NCBI RefSeq assembly: GCF_003217295.1
Contig: NZ_QJTJ01000016.1
Location: 1-64,000 of the forward strand
Direction: 5' to 3'
Origin: Ureibacillus chungkukjangi
GTDB lineage: Bacteria > Bacillota > Bacilli > Bacillales_A > Planococcaceae
DNA length: 64,000 nt
Shown here: positions 27,601-36,285 of the stretch, in pieces
Position numbering within the stretch: position 1 is the stretch's first letter
Layout of the letters: each line of letters starts with the position of its first letter
Translations under genes and position numbers: made by a program
The notes under the pieces: generated by a model
What the model saw: the letters and a program-made list of their open reading frames with translations, nothing else
Told to the model about the DNA's origin: nothing
Databases searched by the model: none

Positions 27601-27905
27601 TTGAAATGGCAGGCATGAATGTCGTATTTGCCGAAAACGGATTAGAAAGCTTAAAAATGCTAGACGACCATCCAGATATTGACCTTGTGTTAATGGATAT
27701 TATGATGCCTGAGATGGATGGCTACGAAGCGATTATTAAAATACGTGAAAATCCACTTTACGAAAATCTTCCACTTATTGCTCTTACAGCTAAGGCAATG
27801 AGGGAAGACAAAGAAAAATGCCTGGAAATCGGTGCCTCAGATTATATTGCAAAACCTGTAGAGCCCGATCAATTAATTTCTCTTATTAAAGTATGGCTAT
27901 ATTAA
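24675..27905 (+). CDS. Hybrid sensor histidine kinase: sensor-HAMP-GAF-HisKA-HATPase-REC-REC (RsbK-like)
   Basis: A 1076-residue membrane kinase. TM1 (about 6-27), an all-helical extracellular sensor of CHASE3/4HB type (28-182), TM2 (about 184-204), HAMP (205-258), GAF (270-425), a Gln/Glu-rich coiled coil (430-535), HisKA with phosphorylatable His544 in SHELRTP, HATPase (N box SNAFKF, VVDTGIGLSKD, GGTGLGLSI), REC1 with Asp863 in IILDLGLLDTNG and REC2 with Asp1008 in LVLMDIMMPEMDG. The ATG at 24675 follows TTGGAGCG; an upstream ATG at 24651 has none. Together with the adjacent CheR gene this resembles B. cereus RsbK, whose coiled-coil region is methylated by the CheR-type protein RsbM. The coiled coil here has many adjacent Gln/Glu pairs that could be methylation sites (inference). 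Confidence 0.9.
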   Translation: MKVRTKMLLAISTLPILVLLIIGSGWLQISHLNATSEQIHGNFNSSVLAATIRADIKDQGMYLRNLAIYFNEQAITEELAKIEVESKNVQRNILLLEENVKSKNHKELVTRLKNVNEDFEIYKNQMVSLTRENRREDARRLISESSEQLHENFTIVLRDIAAAYDEELENSLVEMSNNTQRETLLSSILLAVAILIIMTIILKNVFSVSNRIMKMTTIMRNISAGKISLTTKIDVIANDEFDRVAKSFNQLALILDRQIELEKELTWRKSNLAEISSSITGSHNLEYLGKTLLSKVVPLVESNHAVFYAKDFNNRNKDQFNLISTYALEDVKSIKKTILFGEGLLGQAIEEKRAVFLSELPSDYMKISSSLGATTPVDVVILPILFEGEVNAVLEIAALKPIGEAHKAFLEEMIANLGIIIESVVSRLQLAQLLEESQTLMEEVQAQSEELQNQQEELRATNEELEEQTQSLRQSEIKLQIQQEELEQTNAELEEKAKSLENQNVKYEEANRIVEQARKELEVKAEQLALSSKYKSEFLANMSHELRTPLNSLIILSKLLADNSNENLSDKQVEYAKTIYSSGNDLLILINNILDLAKIESGKTDIIPSEVSIQDLVEFVENNFAALADNQKINFEVKVLEDIRPTIFSDQIRIQQVLKNLLSNAFKFTPAGEVSLQISEDTLKTKKYGKPVIAFSVVDTGIGLSKDKLHIIFEAFQQADGTTSRKYGGTGLGLSISREIASLLGGEIEVESEEGKGSRFTFYLADYEEQLVENLVTSPLEVAATSLDTSVEPEIPAINVALPDQFTETSHIKRLLIVDDDLNQRNSLMELIGNMDFIIKAVSSGEEAIETLKVSAVDCIILDLGLLDTNGFELLSKIKNNVANEHIKVFIYTGRDLTLKEEIDLNKYAHAIIIKNEHSPERLVAELEAYLEDSSMLPHNTDLFIQRVQSKQGLLGKKILLVDDDIRNVFALSSVLEMAGMNVVFAENGLESLKMLDDHPDIDLVLMDIMMPEMDGYEAIIKIRENPLYENLPLIALTAKAMREDKEKCLEIGASDYIAKPVEPDQLISLIKVWLY

Positions 27906-27926
27906 TGAGATGAGGAATGCATAGCA

Positions 27927-28775
27927 ATGGACCAGCTAACTCTAGAAAATAATCAGGGAGAGGATTTCGAAAAAATCGAGATTTACCTACTGCTTGAGGG
28001 TATTTATTTGAAATATGGCTATGATTATCGAGACTATGCCTATCCTTCTATTAAGAGACGAGTATGGCATCGAGTCCATGCTGAAAATTTAAATAGAATT
28101 TCCAGCTTATTGGATAAGGTTTTACATGATTCGTCCTGCTTTGAACGGTTAATCGCTGACTTTTCTATAAACGTAACCGAGATGTTTCGGGATCCTCTAT
28201 TTTTCAGGACGTTTAAAGAGAAGGTCATTCCTGTATTAAAAACTTATCCTTCTATTCGAATCTGGCATGCTGGCTGTTCTACAGGTGAGGAAGTGTATTC
28301 GATGGCCATTCTCCTCCAAGAAGCGGGACTTTACGAAAAGACAAAAATTTACGCAACTGACATCAATACGGAAGTTTTAAAAACTGCAAAAAACGGATGC
28401 TTCTCCTTAGAGCATATGAAAAAATACACAAATAATTATATGCAGGCCGGTGGAGATGAGGCGTTCTCTGATTATTATAAAGTAACTGATGCAGGTGTAA
28501 AGTTTCATACGTTTTTAACGGAAAACGTAGTATTTGCACAGCATAACCTTGTTACTGATAGCTCCTTTAATGAGTTTCACGTCATCCTTTGTCGAAATGT
28601 CTTGATCTACTTTAACAAGGACCTACAAAATAAAGTACACACTCTTTTTTATAATAGCTTAGGGAAATTCGGCGTTCTCTGTCTAGGAAACAAAGAATCC
28701 ATCAACTACACGAACTATAATAAGATGTACGAGGAGATAAGCCCTTCCCAAAAGATTTACAAAAAAATAAAGTGA
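27927..28775 (+). CDS. CheR-type SAM-dependent protein methyltransferase (RsbM-like)
   Basis: CheR enzymes methylate glutamate side chains on signalling proteins. The 282-residue protein has an N-terminal helical domain and the catalytic domain with INVTEMFRDPLFF, IRIWHAGCSTGEEVYSMA (SAM motif I), IYATDINTEVLKTA (motif II) and FHVILCRNVLIYFN. It lies 21 bases after the hybrid kinase and no cheB, cheA or cheW is nearby, so the likely substrate is the kinase itself rather than a chemoreceptor, as for B. cereus RsbM and RsbK. A chemoreceptor gene does occur 1.4 kb downstream in another unit. ATG preceded by GATGAGGAATG. Confidence 0.9.
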   Translation: MDQLTLENNQGEDFEKIEIYLLLEGIYLKYGYDYRDYAYPSIKRRVWHRVHAENLNRISSLLDKVLHDSSCFERLIADFSINVTEMFRDPLFFRTFKEKVIPVLKTYPSIRIWHAGCSTGEEVYSMAILLQEAGLYEKTKIYATDINTEVLKTAKNGCFSLEHMKKYTNNYMQAGGDEAFSDYYKVTDAGVKFHTFLTENVVFAQHNLVTDSSFNEFHVILCRNVLIYFNKDLQNKVHTLFYNSLGKFGVLCLGNKESINYTNYNKMYEEISPSQKIYKKIK

Positions 28776-28789
28776 TCCCTACTACTATT

Positions 28790-28827
28790 CTCGAAAATGC
28801 TTCTGGACGCATTTTCGAGTTTTTTTA
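28790..28827 (+). terminator. Terminator of the REC-GGDEF-EAL / kinase / CheR operon
   Basis: CTCGAAAATGC pairs perfectly with GCATTTTCGAG across an 8-nt loop, followed by seven T residues. Confidence 0.92.
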
Positions 28828-28922
28828 TCGTAACTTATGCTGCTTTTAACGAGAGTCATATTCGCCCCTTATTGAATACACTAATTGTTGGAGAAGGATG
28901 TCGAATTAAGGGGGGCTTGCAA

Positions 28923-29912
28923 ATGAAAGCTATTTTCATTTTCATGATGCTAGTATTGTTGACTGGATGTAGCGAAGAAAGCACTGAAGATGCTCCAATT
29001 CAACAAAGTGTTACAGAAGAAAGTAATCAACACGTAGACGTAGAAAATCCTCAACAAGAGGAGGCAACCTCAGAAGAACAATCAAAGACCACTGAACTTA
29101 CCGGCGAAATAAATGTATTCGATCCTGTTACAAACTCTGTTATCGCTACATTTTCCACTACTGAATTAGGATATCATACAGATTATTATTCTTACGTAAA
29201 CCAAATCAAACAGCTAGCAAAAGACTTAGCTCAAGGCACCGATTCAACAGAAGGCTATGATCAGCGAATGTTCCTTGATAAAGTAAATGAAAATGGGGAA
29301 TTAATCAAAGGCCATCCTATGGTTATATTAAAAGAAAGTGAGCTTGTGGAACGAATTCTTGAAATCTCTCCAAATGGAGGCAATGTGGAATTGCCTATTT
29401 ATATTACGGAAACAGGATATGACCGTAGTGAGTTTGACTCACTCGAAGAAGTGATTATTGCTTCATATACAACCTATTTTAAAGCTTCAGATGTGGGTCG
29501 TACGCACAATATCCGTCAGTCCTCTGATGCGATTTCAAAGGTGATTGTAGGGAATGGAGATTATTTTTCATTTAATACAATGGTCGGTCCAAGAACAAAG
29601 GAAACAGGCTATCAGGAGGCACTTGAAATCGTTAATGGTGAATTTGTATTGGGGATTGGTGGGGGGATTTGCCAAACTTCTTCAACTCTATTTAACGCAG
29701 TAGACCAACTATCAGTAGAATATGTTGAATGGCATCATCATTCAAGAGATATTGGTTATGTGCCAAAGGGTAGAGATGCTACTGTGTCATATGGGACCTT
29801 GGATTTTAGATTTCATAATACCACCGGTTTTCCATTTATGATTATTTCAACAACTACTGAAAACTCGATAACCATTGAGATTCGAACTTCCGAGCATTAT
29901 ACCTATCATTAA
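28923..29912 (+). CDS. VanW-family lipoprotein
   Basis: I start this gene at ATG 28923, behind AAGGGGGGC, giving a 329-residue lipoprotein (LLTGC, Cys16); an in-frame start further up would place the operon terminator inside the gene. After an acidic, Gln/Glu-rich linker comes a domain of about 80 residues and then a VanW domain (about 175-320) with NGDYFSFNTMVGPR, GIGGGICQTSSTLFNA and YVPKGRDATVSYG. VanW is named from vancomycin-resistance clusters, but most copies have no known role; the single Cys/His-containing GGGICQTSST block is conserved. A clear paralogue lies at 36286-37200, on the other side of the germination operon. Confidence 0.85.
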   Translation: MKAIFIFMMLVLLTGCSEESTEDAPIQQSVTEESNQHVDVENPQQEEATSEEQSKTTELTGEINVFDPVTNSVIATFSTTELGYHTDYYSYVNQIKQLAKDLAQGTDSTEGYDQRMFLDKVNENGELIKGHPMVILKESELVERILEISPNGGNVELPIYITETGYDRSEFDSLEEVIIASYTTYFKASDVGRTHNIRQSSDAISKVIVGNGDYFSFNTMVGPRTKETGYQEALEIVNGEFVLGIGGGICQTSSTLFNAVDQLSVEYVEWHHHSRDIGYVPKGRDATVSYGTLDFRFHNTTGFPFMIISTTTENSITIEIRTSEHYTYH

Positions 29913-29959
29913 CTTAAAACAAACGATATTGTCTAAAACAATATCAGGTTTCCCCTTTA

Positions 29960-29989
29960 AAATAGGCACTTTTATCGTGCCTATTTTTT
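29960..29989 (+). terminator. Terminator after VanW lipoprotein
   Basis: AAATAGGCAC pairs with GTGCCTATTT, followed by TTT. A smaller GATATTGT/ACAATATC hairpin lies just upstream. The remaining bases up to 30220 are AT-rich leader with no clear feature. Confidence 0.85.
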
Positions 29990-30220
29990 AATATAAAAAA
30001 GATAAACTCTTAAAAAATTACTATATTATAAAATTTTACATACTTTTTAACTAGTTTATATTTTCCATTTAGTAGTAATGTTCTAAAATTATATTTAATT
30101 ACCATTATTTTTAGTATATAATTAATTCTGAAAATAATATTTTTAAAGGGAGGATTTTACTGCATACACTTCATAATTCCTAAAATTGAATACTAGAACG
30201 GCACCAAGGGGGTTTCTTTA

Positions 30221-32329
30221 TTGTTTAGCAAATATCTAAAGCCAAACAAGCTTAAAAAACAGAAAATTCAAAAGGATCCAACAGAATCTAAAAAGAGAAA
30301 AGCTCAGAAAGAACCGCGTAAGCAGAAGCCTCTCAAAGATTCAAAGAAAAAGAGCAGGATTAGTATCCGTACTAAATTTGTAGGGGCTATTTTACTCATC
30401 TCTATTATTCCTTTAATAGCAGTATCTTTCTTTATTCAAAATAACAATAGTAGTATTTTGATAGAAAAAGAACAAAATGCTATGCAGGATTTAGCAGTAA
30501 GTAAGTCCTTATCCATTGAACAATGGTTTAACACACAAATCTCTGAAATGCAGGTTGCTGCTGCAAGTGATGTTATGAAAACAATGGATACTGAGAGTGT
30601 GTTATCATACATCAATATGCTAGAAAATCGTTCAGATGTGTTTGATACTATGTTTGTTATTGATAAGAACCGAACAGTAGTAGCACATACCCTCAAAGGT
30701 GAGGTTGGTGCAGATTATAGTGATCAAAGCTATGTACCTACTGTGTTTGGTGGTAAATCTGTTATTTCAGAGGTTATCACACTAGATAATTCGGACAAGC
30801 GAGCTGTAGTTGCTGCTACACCAATTATGAATGACAAGGGTTTAATTGTAGGTATTTTAGCTGGTGCAGCTAATCTTGATGCCTTGATTAGTACATATTT
30901 AGCTGAGGATGAAAACTCATCAAATTCTATTACATTAGTCGATGAGCAAGGAATTATACAGGAGCATCCATCAGAAGAGTTAATTGGAACAAAATTTAAC
31001 GAAGCAAATCTTGGTGAATTAGGGTCTTATTTAGAGAAAAGTGCTAAAGAATCAGGGATTTCTACATTTGACTTTAATCATGAAGAATACATCGTTTCTT
31101 ATACACCTATTAGTTCAGTAGGTTATGGGCTAGCTATTTATACACCTAATGATGAAGTACTTTCCGAGTCAAATGCACTTCGTGATGCAACAGTCATAAT
31201 GATTATCATTGCTGCAATAGCAATTATAATAGTAACCTTTGTGATTGTAAGAAGTATCACAAAACCAATTTTAGTTCTATCCTCGAAAATGGAGAAAATT
31301 GCAACAGGTGATCTGACGACATCCATTATTAAAACGAAGAGAAATGATGAAATTGGACAGCTCTCAAAAAATTTCAACCTGATGATTGACAATATTAAGC
31401 ATCTTGTTTCAGAGATTAAGAAAGCCTCTGATAAAGTTCTTTCTTCTTCTGAAGAATTATCTGCAAGCTCAGATGAAACAGTGCAAGCAACGGAGCAAAT
31501 TGCTGCATCGATACAAACGATTGCTTCGAATACTGAAACTCAAGTAAGCTTTACAGAGAACGCCAAAAATGTAGTTGTTAATATATCAAATGGTATTTCT
31601 ACGATAGCTGATAATATCGAAAGAACGAATGAGCTTTCAAGCCAAGCAGTCGATGCATCGAATTCCGGTACAGAAGTAATTGGCAATACGATTAGCTACA
31701 TGAAAACCGTTGAAGAAAAAACAAATGCAGCATCGGTAACAATCAACGGACTAGGGAAGAAATCTTCTGAAATTAATGACATCATTTCTGTTATTACTGA
31801 TATTGCAAGTCAAACAAACTTACTTGCACTGAATGCGGCTATTGAAGCGGCTAGAGCGGGTGAGTATGGTAGAGGTTTTGCAGTAGTAGCTGATGAAGTT
31901 CGCAAGCTAGCTGAACAATCCAGTAAGGCATCTGGTCAAATTAGTGAGCTGATAAAAGATATTCAACATGAAATTTCCTTATCGATTCAAGCTATGGATG
32001 AAGGGAATACAGCTGTAAATGACGGAAAAGAGTTAGTCGTAAGAGCTGGCAGTGAATTTGAAAACATTGCAAAAGCCGTGGATAAGGTTTCAATTCATAT
32101 GAGAGAAATTTTAGAGGAGAGTCAGCATATCAACAGCTCTTCCGAGAAAATGGTTGATGAAATTGACCATATTTCCAAAATCTCGATAGAAGCATCTCGA
32201 AATACACAAGAAATCGCTTCGGCATCAGAGCAACAAAATAGTTCTATGGAAGAAATCGCAGCCTCGGCAGATAATCTAGCTACTATGGCAGATAATCTAA
32301 AGGCCGCTGCACAAGCATTTAAAATGTAA
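30221..32329 (+). CDS. Methyl-accepting chemotaxis protein with dCache sensor
   Basis: A 702-residue chemoreceptor. TM1 (about 52-72), a periplasm-facing dCache-type sensor (about 75-320, including [16 protein letters not shown] and GAANLDAL), TM2 (about 325-347), HAMP (348-400) and a long cytoplasmic signalling hairpin whose tip [20 protein letters not shown] contacts CheA/CheW. The N-terminus is unusual: about 50 residues before TM1 are strongly basic with repeated Lys/Arg/Pro/Ser ([20 protein letters not shown]). The TTG start has AAGGGGG seven bases upstream. Ligand unknown. Single-gene unit closed by a strong terminator. Confidence 0.93.
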   Translation: MFSKYLKPNKLKKQKIQKDPTESKKRKAQKEPRKQKPLKDSKKKSRISIRTKFVGAILLISIIPLIAVSFFIQNNNSSILIEKEQNAMQDLAVSKSLSIEQWFNTQISEMQVAAASDVMKTMDTESVLSYINMLENRSDVFDTMFVIDKNRTVVAHTLKGEVGADYSDQSYVPTVFGGKSVISEVITLDNSDKRAVVAATPIMNDKGLIVGILAGAANLDALISTYLAEDENSSNSITLVDEQGIIQEHPSEELIGTKFNEANLGELGSYLEKSAKESGISTFDFNHEEYIVSYTPISSVGYGLAIYTPNDEVLSESNALRDATVIMIIIAAIAIIIVTFVIVRSITKPILVLSSKMEKIATGDLTTSIIKTKRNDEIGQLSKNFNLMIDNIKHLVSEIKKASDKVLSSSEELSASSDETVQATEQIAASIQTIASNTETQVSFTENAKNVVVNISNGISTIADNIERTNELSSQAVDASNSGTEVIGNTISYMKTVEEKTNAASVTINGLGKKSSEINDIISVITDIASQTNLLALNAAIEAARAGEYGRGFAVVADEVRKLAEQSSKASGQISELIKDIQHEISLSIQAMDEGNTAVNDGKELVVRAGSEFENIAKAVDKVSIHMREILEESQHINSSSEKMVDEIDHISKISIEASRNTQEIASASEQQNSSMEEIAASADNLATMADNLKAAAQAFKM

Positions 32330-32334
32330 CTATC

Positions 32335-32376
32335 AGGCAATATTTTCGTGTAACAAGCGAAAATATTGCCTTTTTC
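32335..32376 (+). terminator. Terminator after chemoreceptor
   Basis: Fourteen-bp perfect stem AGGCAATATTTTCG with CGAAAATATTGCCT, then TTTTC. Confidence 0.92.
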
Positions 32377-32447
32377 ATCTAAACAAAAAGTATAGATCTA
32401 TGCTATTCAGACAATCCTATGAAAAGATAGGAAATGGAGAGAAATTT

Positions 32448-33983
32448 ATGTTTGGAATGAAAAAGATTAGAAAAATAAATAAATCAAATGATTCTTCGGC
32501 GAAAACTGAAGCTAAACATATTAAAATTCCGTCGTCTAAGGTGGAATTCATTGAAAAACTAAAAGAGATTACACACTCACCAGCAGATTTAATGATAAAG
32601 GAAATTAGTGACACCATTACGATTATCTATGTTGACTTTTTAATTGATGTAAATACTTTAAATGAACAGATTTTACCAACACTTGAAAAAACAGATTGTG
32701 CAACACCCAGAATTATAAAAGAGAGCCTTTTAGTTGCTGAAGTTGACTTAGGTTCAGAGTTGAATAAATGTGTACTTGAAATGTTAATTGGTGCAGTATT
32801 AATTCATGTCGAGGGGAATTCTGAACTCGTCATTGCTAAGATATCAGCGTACCAGACGAGAAGTTTAACAACCCCTGAAAATGAATCCCAAGTTATCGGG
32901 TCACAAATAGGCTTCAATGAAAGTCTTGCAACGAACATTTCATTAATCCGTAGGTATATTACAAACCCTAACTTAAGTAATGAAAAATATGTTATAGGGA
33001 AAGAAACTAATACGTCATTATCCGTTTTATATATTAAAGGCATTGCCTCCGAAGAGTATGTGAATACTGTTCGCCAAAGAATTATAGATTTGGATGTTTC
33101 CGATATTTTAGATAGTGCAATTTTAACTGAATTAATAGATGATAATTCTTTAACCATTTTCCCTCAAATGCTTTTAACTGAAAGACCCGATAGATTTTGT
33201 GATGGACTATTAAGTGGAAAAGTTGGCATAGTGGTAAACGGAAGTTCTATGGCTATCCTATGTCCTTATACCTTTTTCGAATTTTTCCAGAGTAGAGAAG
33301 ACCAAAACCTTCGTTGGCCAATAGCTACCTTTTTAAGGTTATTAAGGTTTAGCGCTATCTTAATATCAATCTTTTTTACACCTATATATGTTGCTACCTT
33401 AACATTTCACTATGAAGTGATTCCACAGCCTCTATTAGTACCTTTAAGTGAATCGAGAGCGATAGTTCCATTTCCACCAATTATCGAAGCTTTATTTTTG
33501 GAATTAATAATTGAACTATTACGCGAAGCTGGGGCACGTTTGCCTACCAAAGTAGGACAAACAATCGGGATTGTTGGAGGGATTGTCCTGGGAACAGCAG
33601 CTGTTCAAGCAGGGATTACAAGTAATATTTTAATCATTATTATTGCTTTATGTGCCTTATCTGCTTTTACTACTCCAAATTATGTGATGGGTAATGTAAT
33701 TAGAATTTTACGTTTTCCAATCATTTTTTTAGCTGGATTTTGGGGCTTTTATGGCATTATGTTTGCTTTTTGTTTACTAATTATTCATTTATTAAGACAA
33801 TCGAGCCTTGGTGCTCCTTATTTGCAACCATTCTATCCACCGAGATGGAAAGACATGGCTGATAGTGTGATAAGGTTACCTCTCCCGTTTATTAATCGTC
33901 AACCGATACTTACATCTAGAAAAGTAAACGATAAGGCGTCAAATAACAACTCTTCAAATGAGGAGAAGATGAAGCAATCATGA
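32448..33983 (+). CDS. Spore germination protein, GerA family (A subunit)
   Basis: The A subunit of a Ger-type germinant receptor in the inner spore membrane. The 511-residue protein has a soluble N-terminal domain, the family blocks VEGNSELVIAKISAYQTRSL, PENESQVIGSQIGFNESLATNISLIRR and TERPDRFCDGLLSGKVGIVVNGS, and a C-terminal half with about five transmembrane helices including VGQTIGIVGGIVLGTAAVQAG. ATG 32448 is preceded by GGAAATGGAGAG and is preferred over the ATG at 32400. It overlaps the B-subunit gene by four bases. The germinant cannot be told from sequence. Such operons are normally transcribed in the forespore by sigma-G; I found no convincing sigma-G promoter. Confidence 0.95.
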   Translation: MFGMKKIRKINKSNDSSAKTEAKHIKIPSSKVEFIEKLKEITHSPADLMIKEISDTITIIYVDFLIDVNTLNEQILPTLEKTDCATPRIIKESLLVAEVDLGSELNKCVLEMLIGAVLIHVEGNSELVIAKISAYQTRSLTTPENESQVIGSQIGFNESLATNISLIRRYITNPNLSNEKYVIGKETNTSLSVLYIKGIASEEYVNTVRQRIIDLDVSDILDSAILTELIDDNSLTIFPQMLLTERPDRFCDGLLSGKVGIVVNGSSMAILCPYTFFEFFQSREDQNLRWPIATFLRLLRFSAILISIFFTPIYVATLTFHYEVIPQPLLVPLSESRAIVPFPPIIEALFLELIIELLREAGARLPTKVGQTIGIVGGIVLGTAAVQAGITSNILIIIIALCALSAFTTPNYVMGNVIRILRFPIIFLAGFWGFYGIMFAFCLLIIHLLRQSSLGAPYLQPFYPPRWKDMADSVIRLPLPFINRQPILTSRKVNDKASNNNSSNEEKMKQS

Positions 33984-35089
33984 AATCCTTACTCCAAATA
34001 AGCAACGATCAAAAGTTTAATGCACCTCTCCTATTTTTTGTAGTGGTAACTAGTCAAATAGCGGTTGGAATTCAGGGATTTCAACGTCTTATCGTAAAGG
34101 ATGCAACTCACGATGCATGGATTTCAATCTTATTGAGTTTTCTATTTTCTCACTTTATTGTATATGTCATGTTTAAAACACTGGAAATATATTCAACAAA
34201 CGATTTGTTTGGCATTCAGCTAGATTTGTTTGGCAAATACCTTGGTCATTTAATAAACTTTTCATATGTTATTTACGTATCTTTCGCCTTTTTTGTGGTA
34301 TTAAAAAATTACACTGAAATCATCACAACATGGGTTTTTCCAAATTTATCACAGGTATTTATCTCAGGAACTCTTTTGATACTTGTCATTTATTCATTTA
34401 CAGGTGGGTTGCGGGTAATAATTGGAGTTTGCTTCATTAGCGTTGTTTCCACTATTTGGATGCTACTTCTACTCCTCTTCCCTTTAGAATATGCACATTA
34501 TAATCACCTTCTACCCGTACTATCAAATGATCTTGTAAGTATCTTAAAAGGTGCATATTCAATGACGTTTACAATTGTTGGATTTGAAGTTGTCAATATC
34601 CTGTACCCATTTGTAAAAGATAAAAACAAAGCACAAAAATATGTTCACTTTGGTTTGTTTTTTACTTGCTTTGTATATGTATTTGTTATGATTGTTACCA
34701 TAGTATATTTTAGCAATGAGCAATTGGAAAAGACAATTTGGGCATTGCTTACATTATTTAGCATTATAAAGCTTCCTTTTATTGAGAGAATTGAAATTAT
34801 TGTTATCTGTTTTTGGTTAATTATTATATTACCTAATCTTTGTTTATTTTCTTGGTCTGCATACCGGGGCATTGTTCGGATAAAGAATATTAAAGGAACA
34901 ACATTTATTTGGATTTTTACTATTTTAATTTTTTTTGTTTCATTACCAGTCCAATCACGACATGATATAAACCGGATAAATAATATATTTAGTAAAATTG
35001 CATTTTACGTCGTTTTTATCTATCCATTGTTTCTCTATATTATGGCATCAACTAAAAAGATTTTGAAAAAATGGGTGAAAAGTAGTTGA
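33980..35089 (+). CDS. Spore germination protein, GerB family (permease-like B subunit)
   Basis: The B subunit of a germinant receptor, an APC-superfamily transporter homologue (endospore germination permease). The 369-residue protein has about ten hydrophobic helices and family segments near the N-terminus (SQIAVGIQGFQRLIVKDATHDAW) and in helix 6 (YSMTFTIVGFEVVNILYPFV). It overlaps both neighbours by four bases (ATGA at 33980, TTGA at 35086), giving a tightly coupled A-B-C operon. The B subunit is thought to bind the germinant. Confidence 0.94.
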   Translation: MKSLLQISNDQKFNAPLLFFVVVTSQIAVGIQGFQRLIVKDATHDAWISILLSFLFSHFIVYVMFKTLEIYSTNDLFGIQLDLFGKYLGHLINFSYVIYVSFAFFVVLKNYTEIITTWVFPNLSQVFISGTLLILVIYSFTGGLRVIIGVCFISVVSTIWMLLLLLFPLEYAHYNHLLPVLSNDLVSILKGAYSMTFTIVGFEVVNILYPFVKDKNKAQKYVHFGLFFTCFVYVFVMIVTIVYFSNEQLEKTIWALLTLFSIIKLPFIERIEIIVICFWLIIILPNLCLFSWSAYRGIVRIKNIKGTTFIWIFTILIFFVSLPVQSRHDINRINNIFSKIAFYVVFIYPLFLYIMASTKKILKKWVKSS

Positions 35090-36207
35090 GAAAAATAAAA
35101 TTAATTTTAATCTTGTTAATATGCTGCTCGTTAATCACTGGGTGTGCGGAAACTAAAATTCTAGAAAGAATAAGTTTAGTAACGTTAATTGGTTATGATA
35201 ATGGAGATGAGGATAAGGTAACGGCCACTACAGTTGTTCGACAAATTAACCCGGAATTTGAAAGTAGAGTCGAAACTCAAACGGAAACCGAAGCAACGAG
35301 TAAAGGAACACGAATCAAAGTAGACATGAAAACTGCGAAGAAATTAGCAGCTGGTCAATTGCGGGTTGTACTATACGGTGAAGAGCTGGCGAAACAGGGG
35401 ATAGAGGAATCCATTCAAACCCTGCTTTCAAATTCTGAAATTAGTACAAGTGTCTATTTAGCGGTAGTCAGAGGAGAGTCAAAAACCTTGATAGAACAGA
35501 ACTATGAAGGAATATCTGACATTGGCCAACATCTGTATAATTTAATAGACCATAACATTGAGCAACAACAACTAATCTCTTCAACACTTCATGAAATAGG
35601 ACGGGATAATCAATCAAAAGTACGGAATTTTGCATTACCAATCCTTAAAAAAGAGGGACAATTTATCGGAATTACTGGTACTGCTTTTTTTAATAAAGGA
35701 AAAATGGTTGGTGAACTACCATCAAGTGATATCTCCTATCTCGTGCTGATTTGTGATAGTTTTAAGTCCGGTACACTTGAACTTTCCTTGGATTCGGAAT
35801 CAATAAGTCCCACAGTCGAGACGAAAGGTGACACCCTCAATTTGGCTGTTGACTCAATAAAATCAAAAAGTATTATAAAAGTAACCGATGCAAAAAAGAA
35901 CGAATTTGATTTAAACATACTATTGAAATGTAGATTGTTGGAAACTTCTAATAAAATTGATATAAGTGATCCAAAAGTTAATAAGACAATAGAAAAAGCC
36001 ATGAATGAAAAAATTGAAAGCGAAATCTCCAGGATTATTAAGTATACGAAAGAAATTGAATCGGACATCTTTGGTTTTGGGGAAGAATATAGATCGCAGG
36101 TTAGAGGCGCGAATCTAACAGAGGAGAAATGGATGGAAATGTATAAAAAAATGAAATTAAATATAAATGTGGATGTTGAGATTATAAGAAATGGCGTATA
36201 TGAATAA
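35086..36207 (+). CDS. Spore germination lipoprotein, Ger(x)C family (C subunit)
   Basis: The C subunit is a lipoprotein on the outer face of the spore inner membrane that completes the receptor. The 373-residue protein starts with a lipobox signal (CCSLITGC, Cys20) and has GerC landmarks: RISLVTLIGYDNGDEDKVTATTVV, GQLRVVLYGEELAKQG, SSTLHEIGRDNQSKVRNFALPIL and a C-terminal LNINVDVEIIRNG. The TTG start overlaps the B-subunit stop codon. Prolipoprotein diacylglyceryl modification is expected at Cys20. Confidence 0.95.
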   Translation: MRKIKLILILLICCSLITGCAETKILERISLVTLIGYDNGDEDKVTATTVVRQINPEFESRVETQTETEATSKGTRIKVDMKTAKKLAAGQLRVVLYGEELAKQGIEESIQTLLSNSEISTSVYLAVVRGESKTLIEQNYEGISDIGQHLYNLIDHNIEQQQLISSTLHEIGRDNQSKVRNFALPILKKEGQFIGITGTAFFNKGKMVGELPSSDISYLVLICDSFKSGTLELSLDSESISPTVETKGDTLNLAVDSIKSKSIIKVTDAKKNEFDLNILLKCRLLETSNKIDISDPKVNKTIEKAMNEKIESEISRIIKYTKEIESDIFGFGEEYRSQVRGANLTEEKWMEMYKKMKLNINVDVEIIRNGVYE

Positions 36208-36285
36208 TAATTTATGATATTTCATCACGATTTGGGCAAGATAAACTCAACTACAGACAATAGTTAGGTTGGGTTTAGCGTGTTA

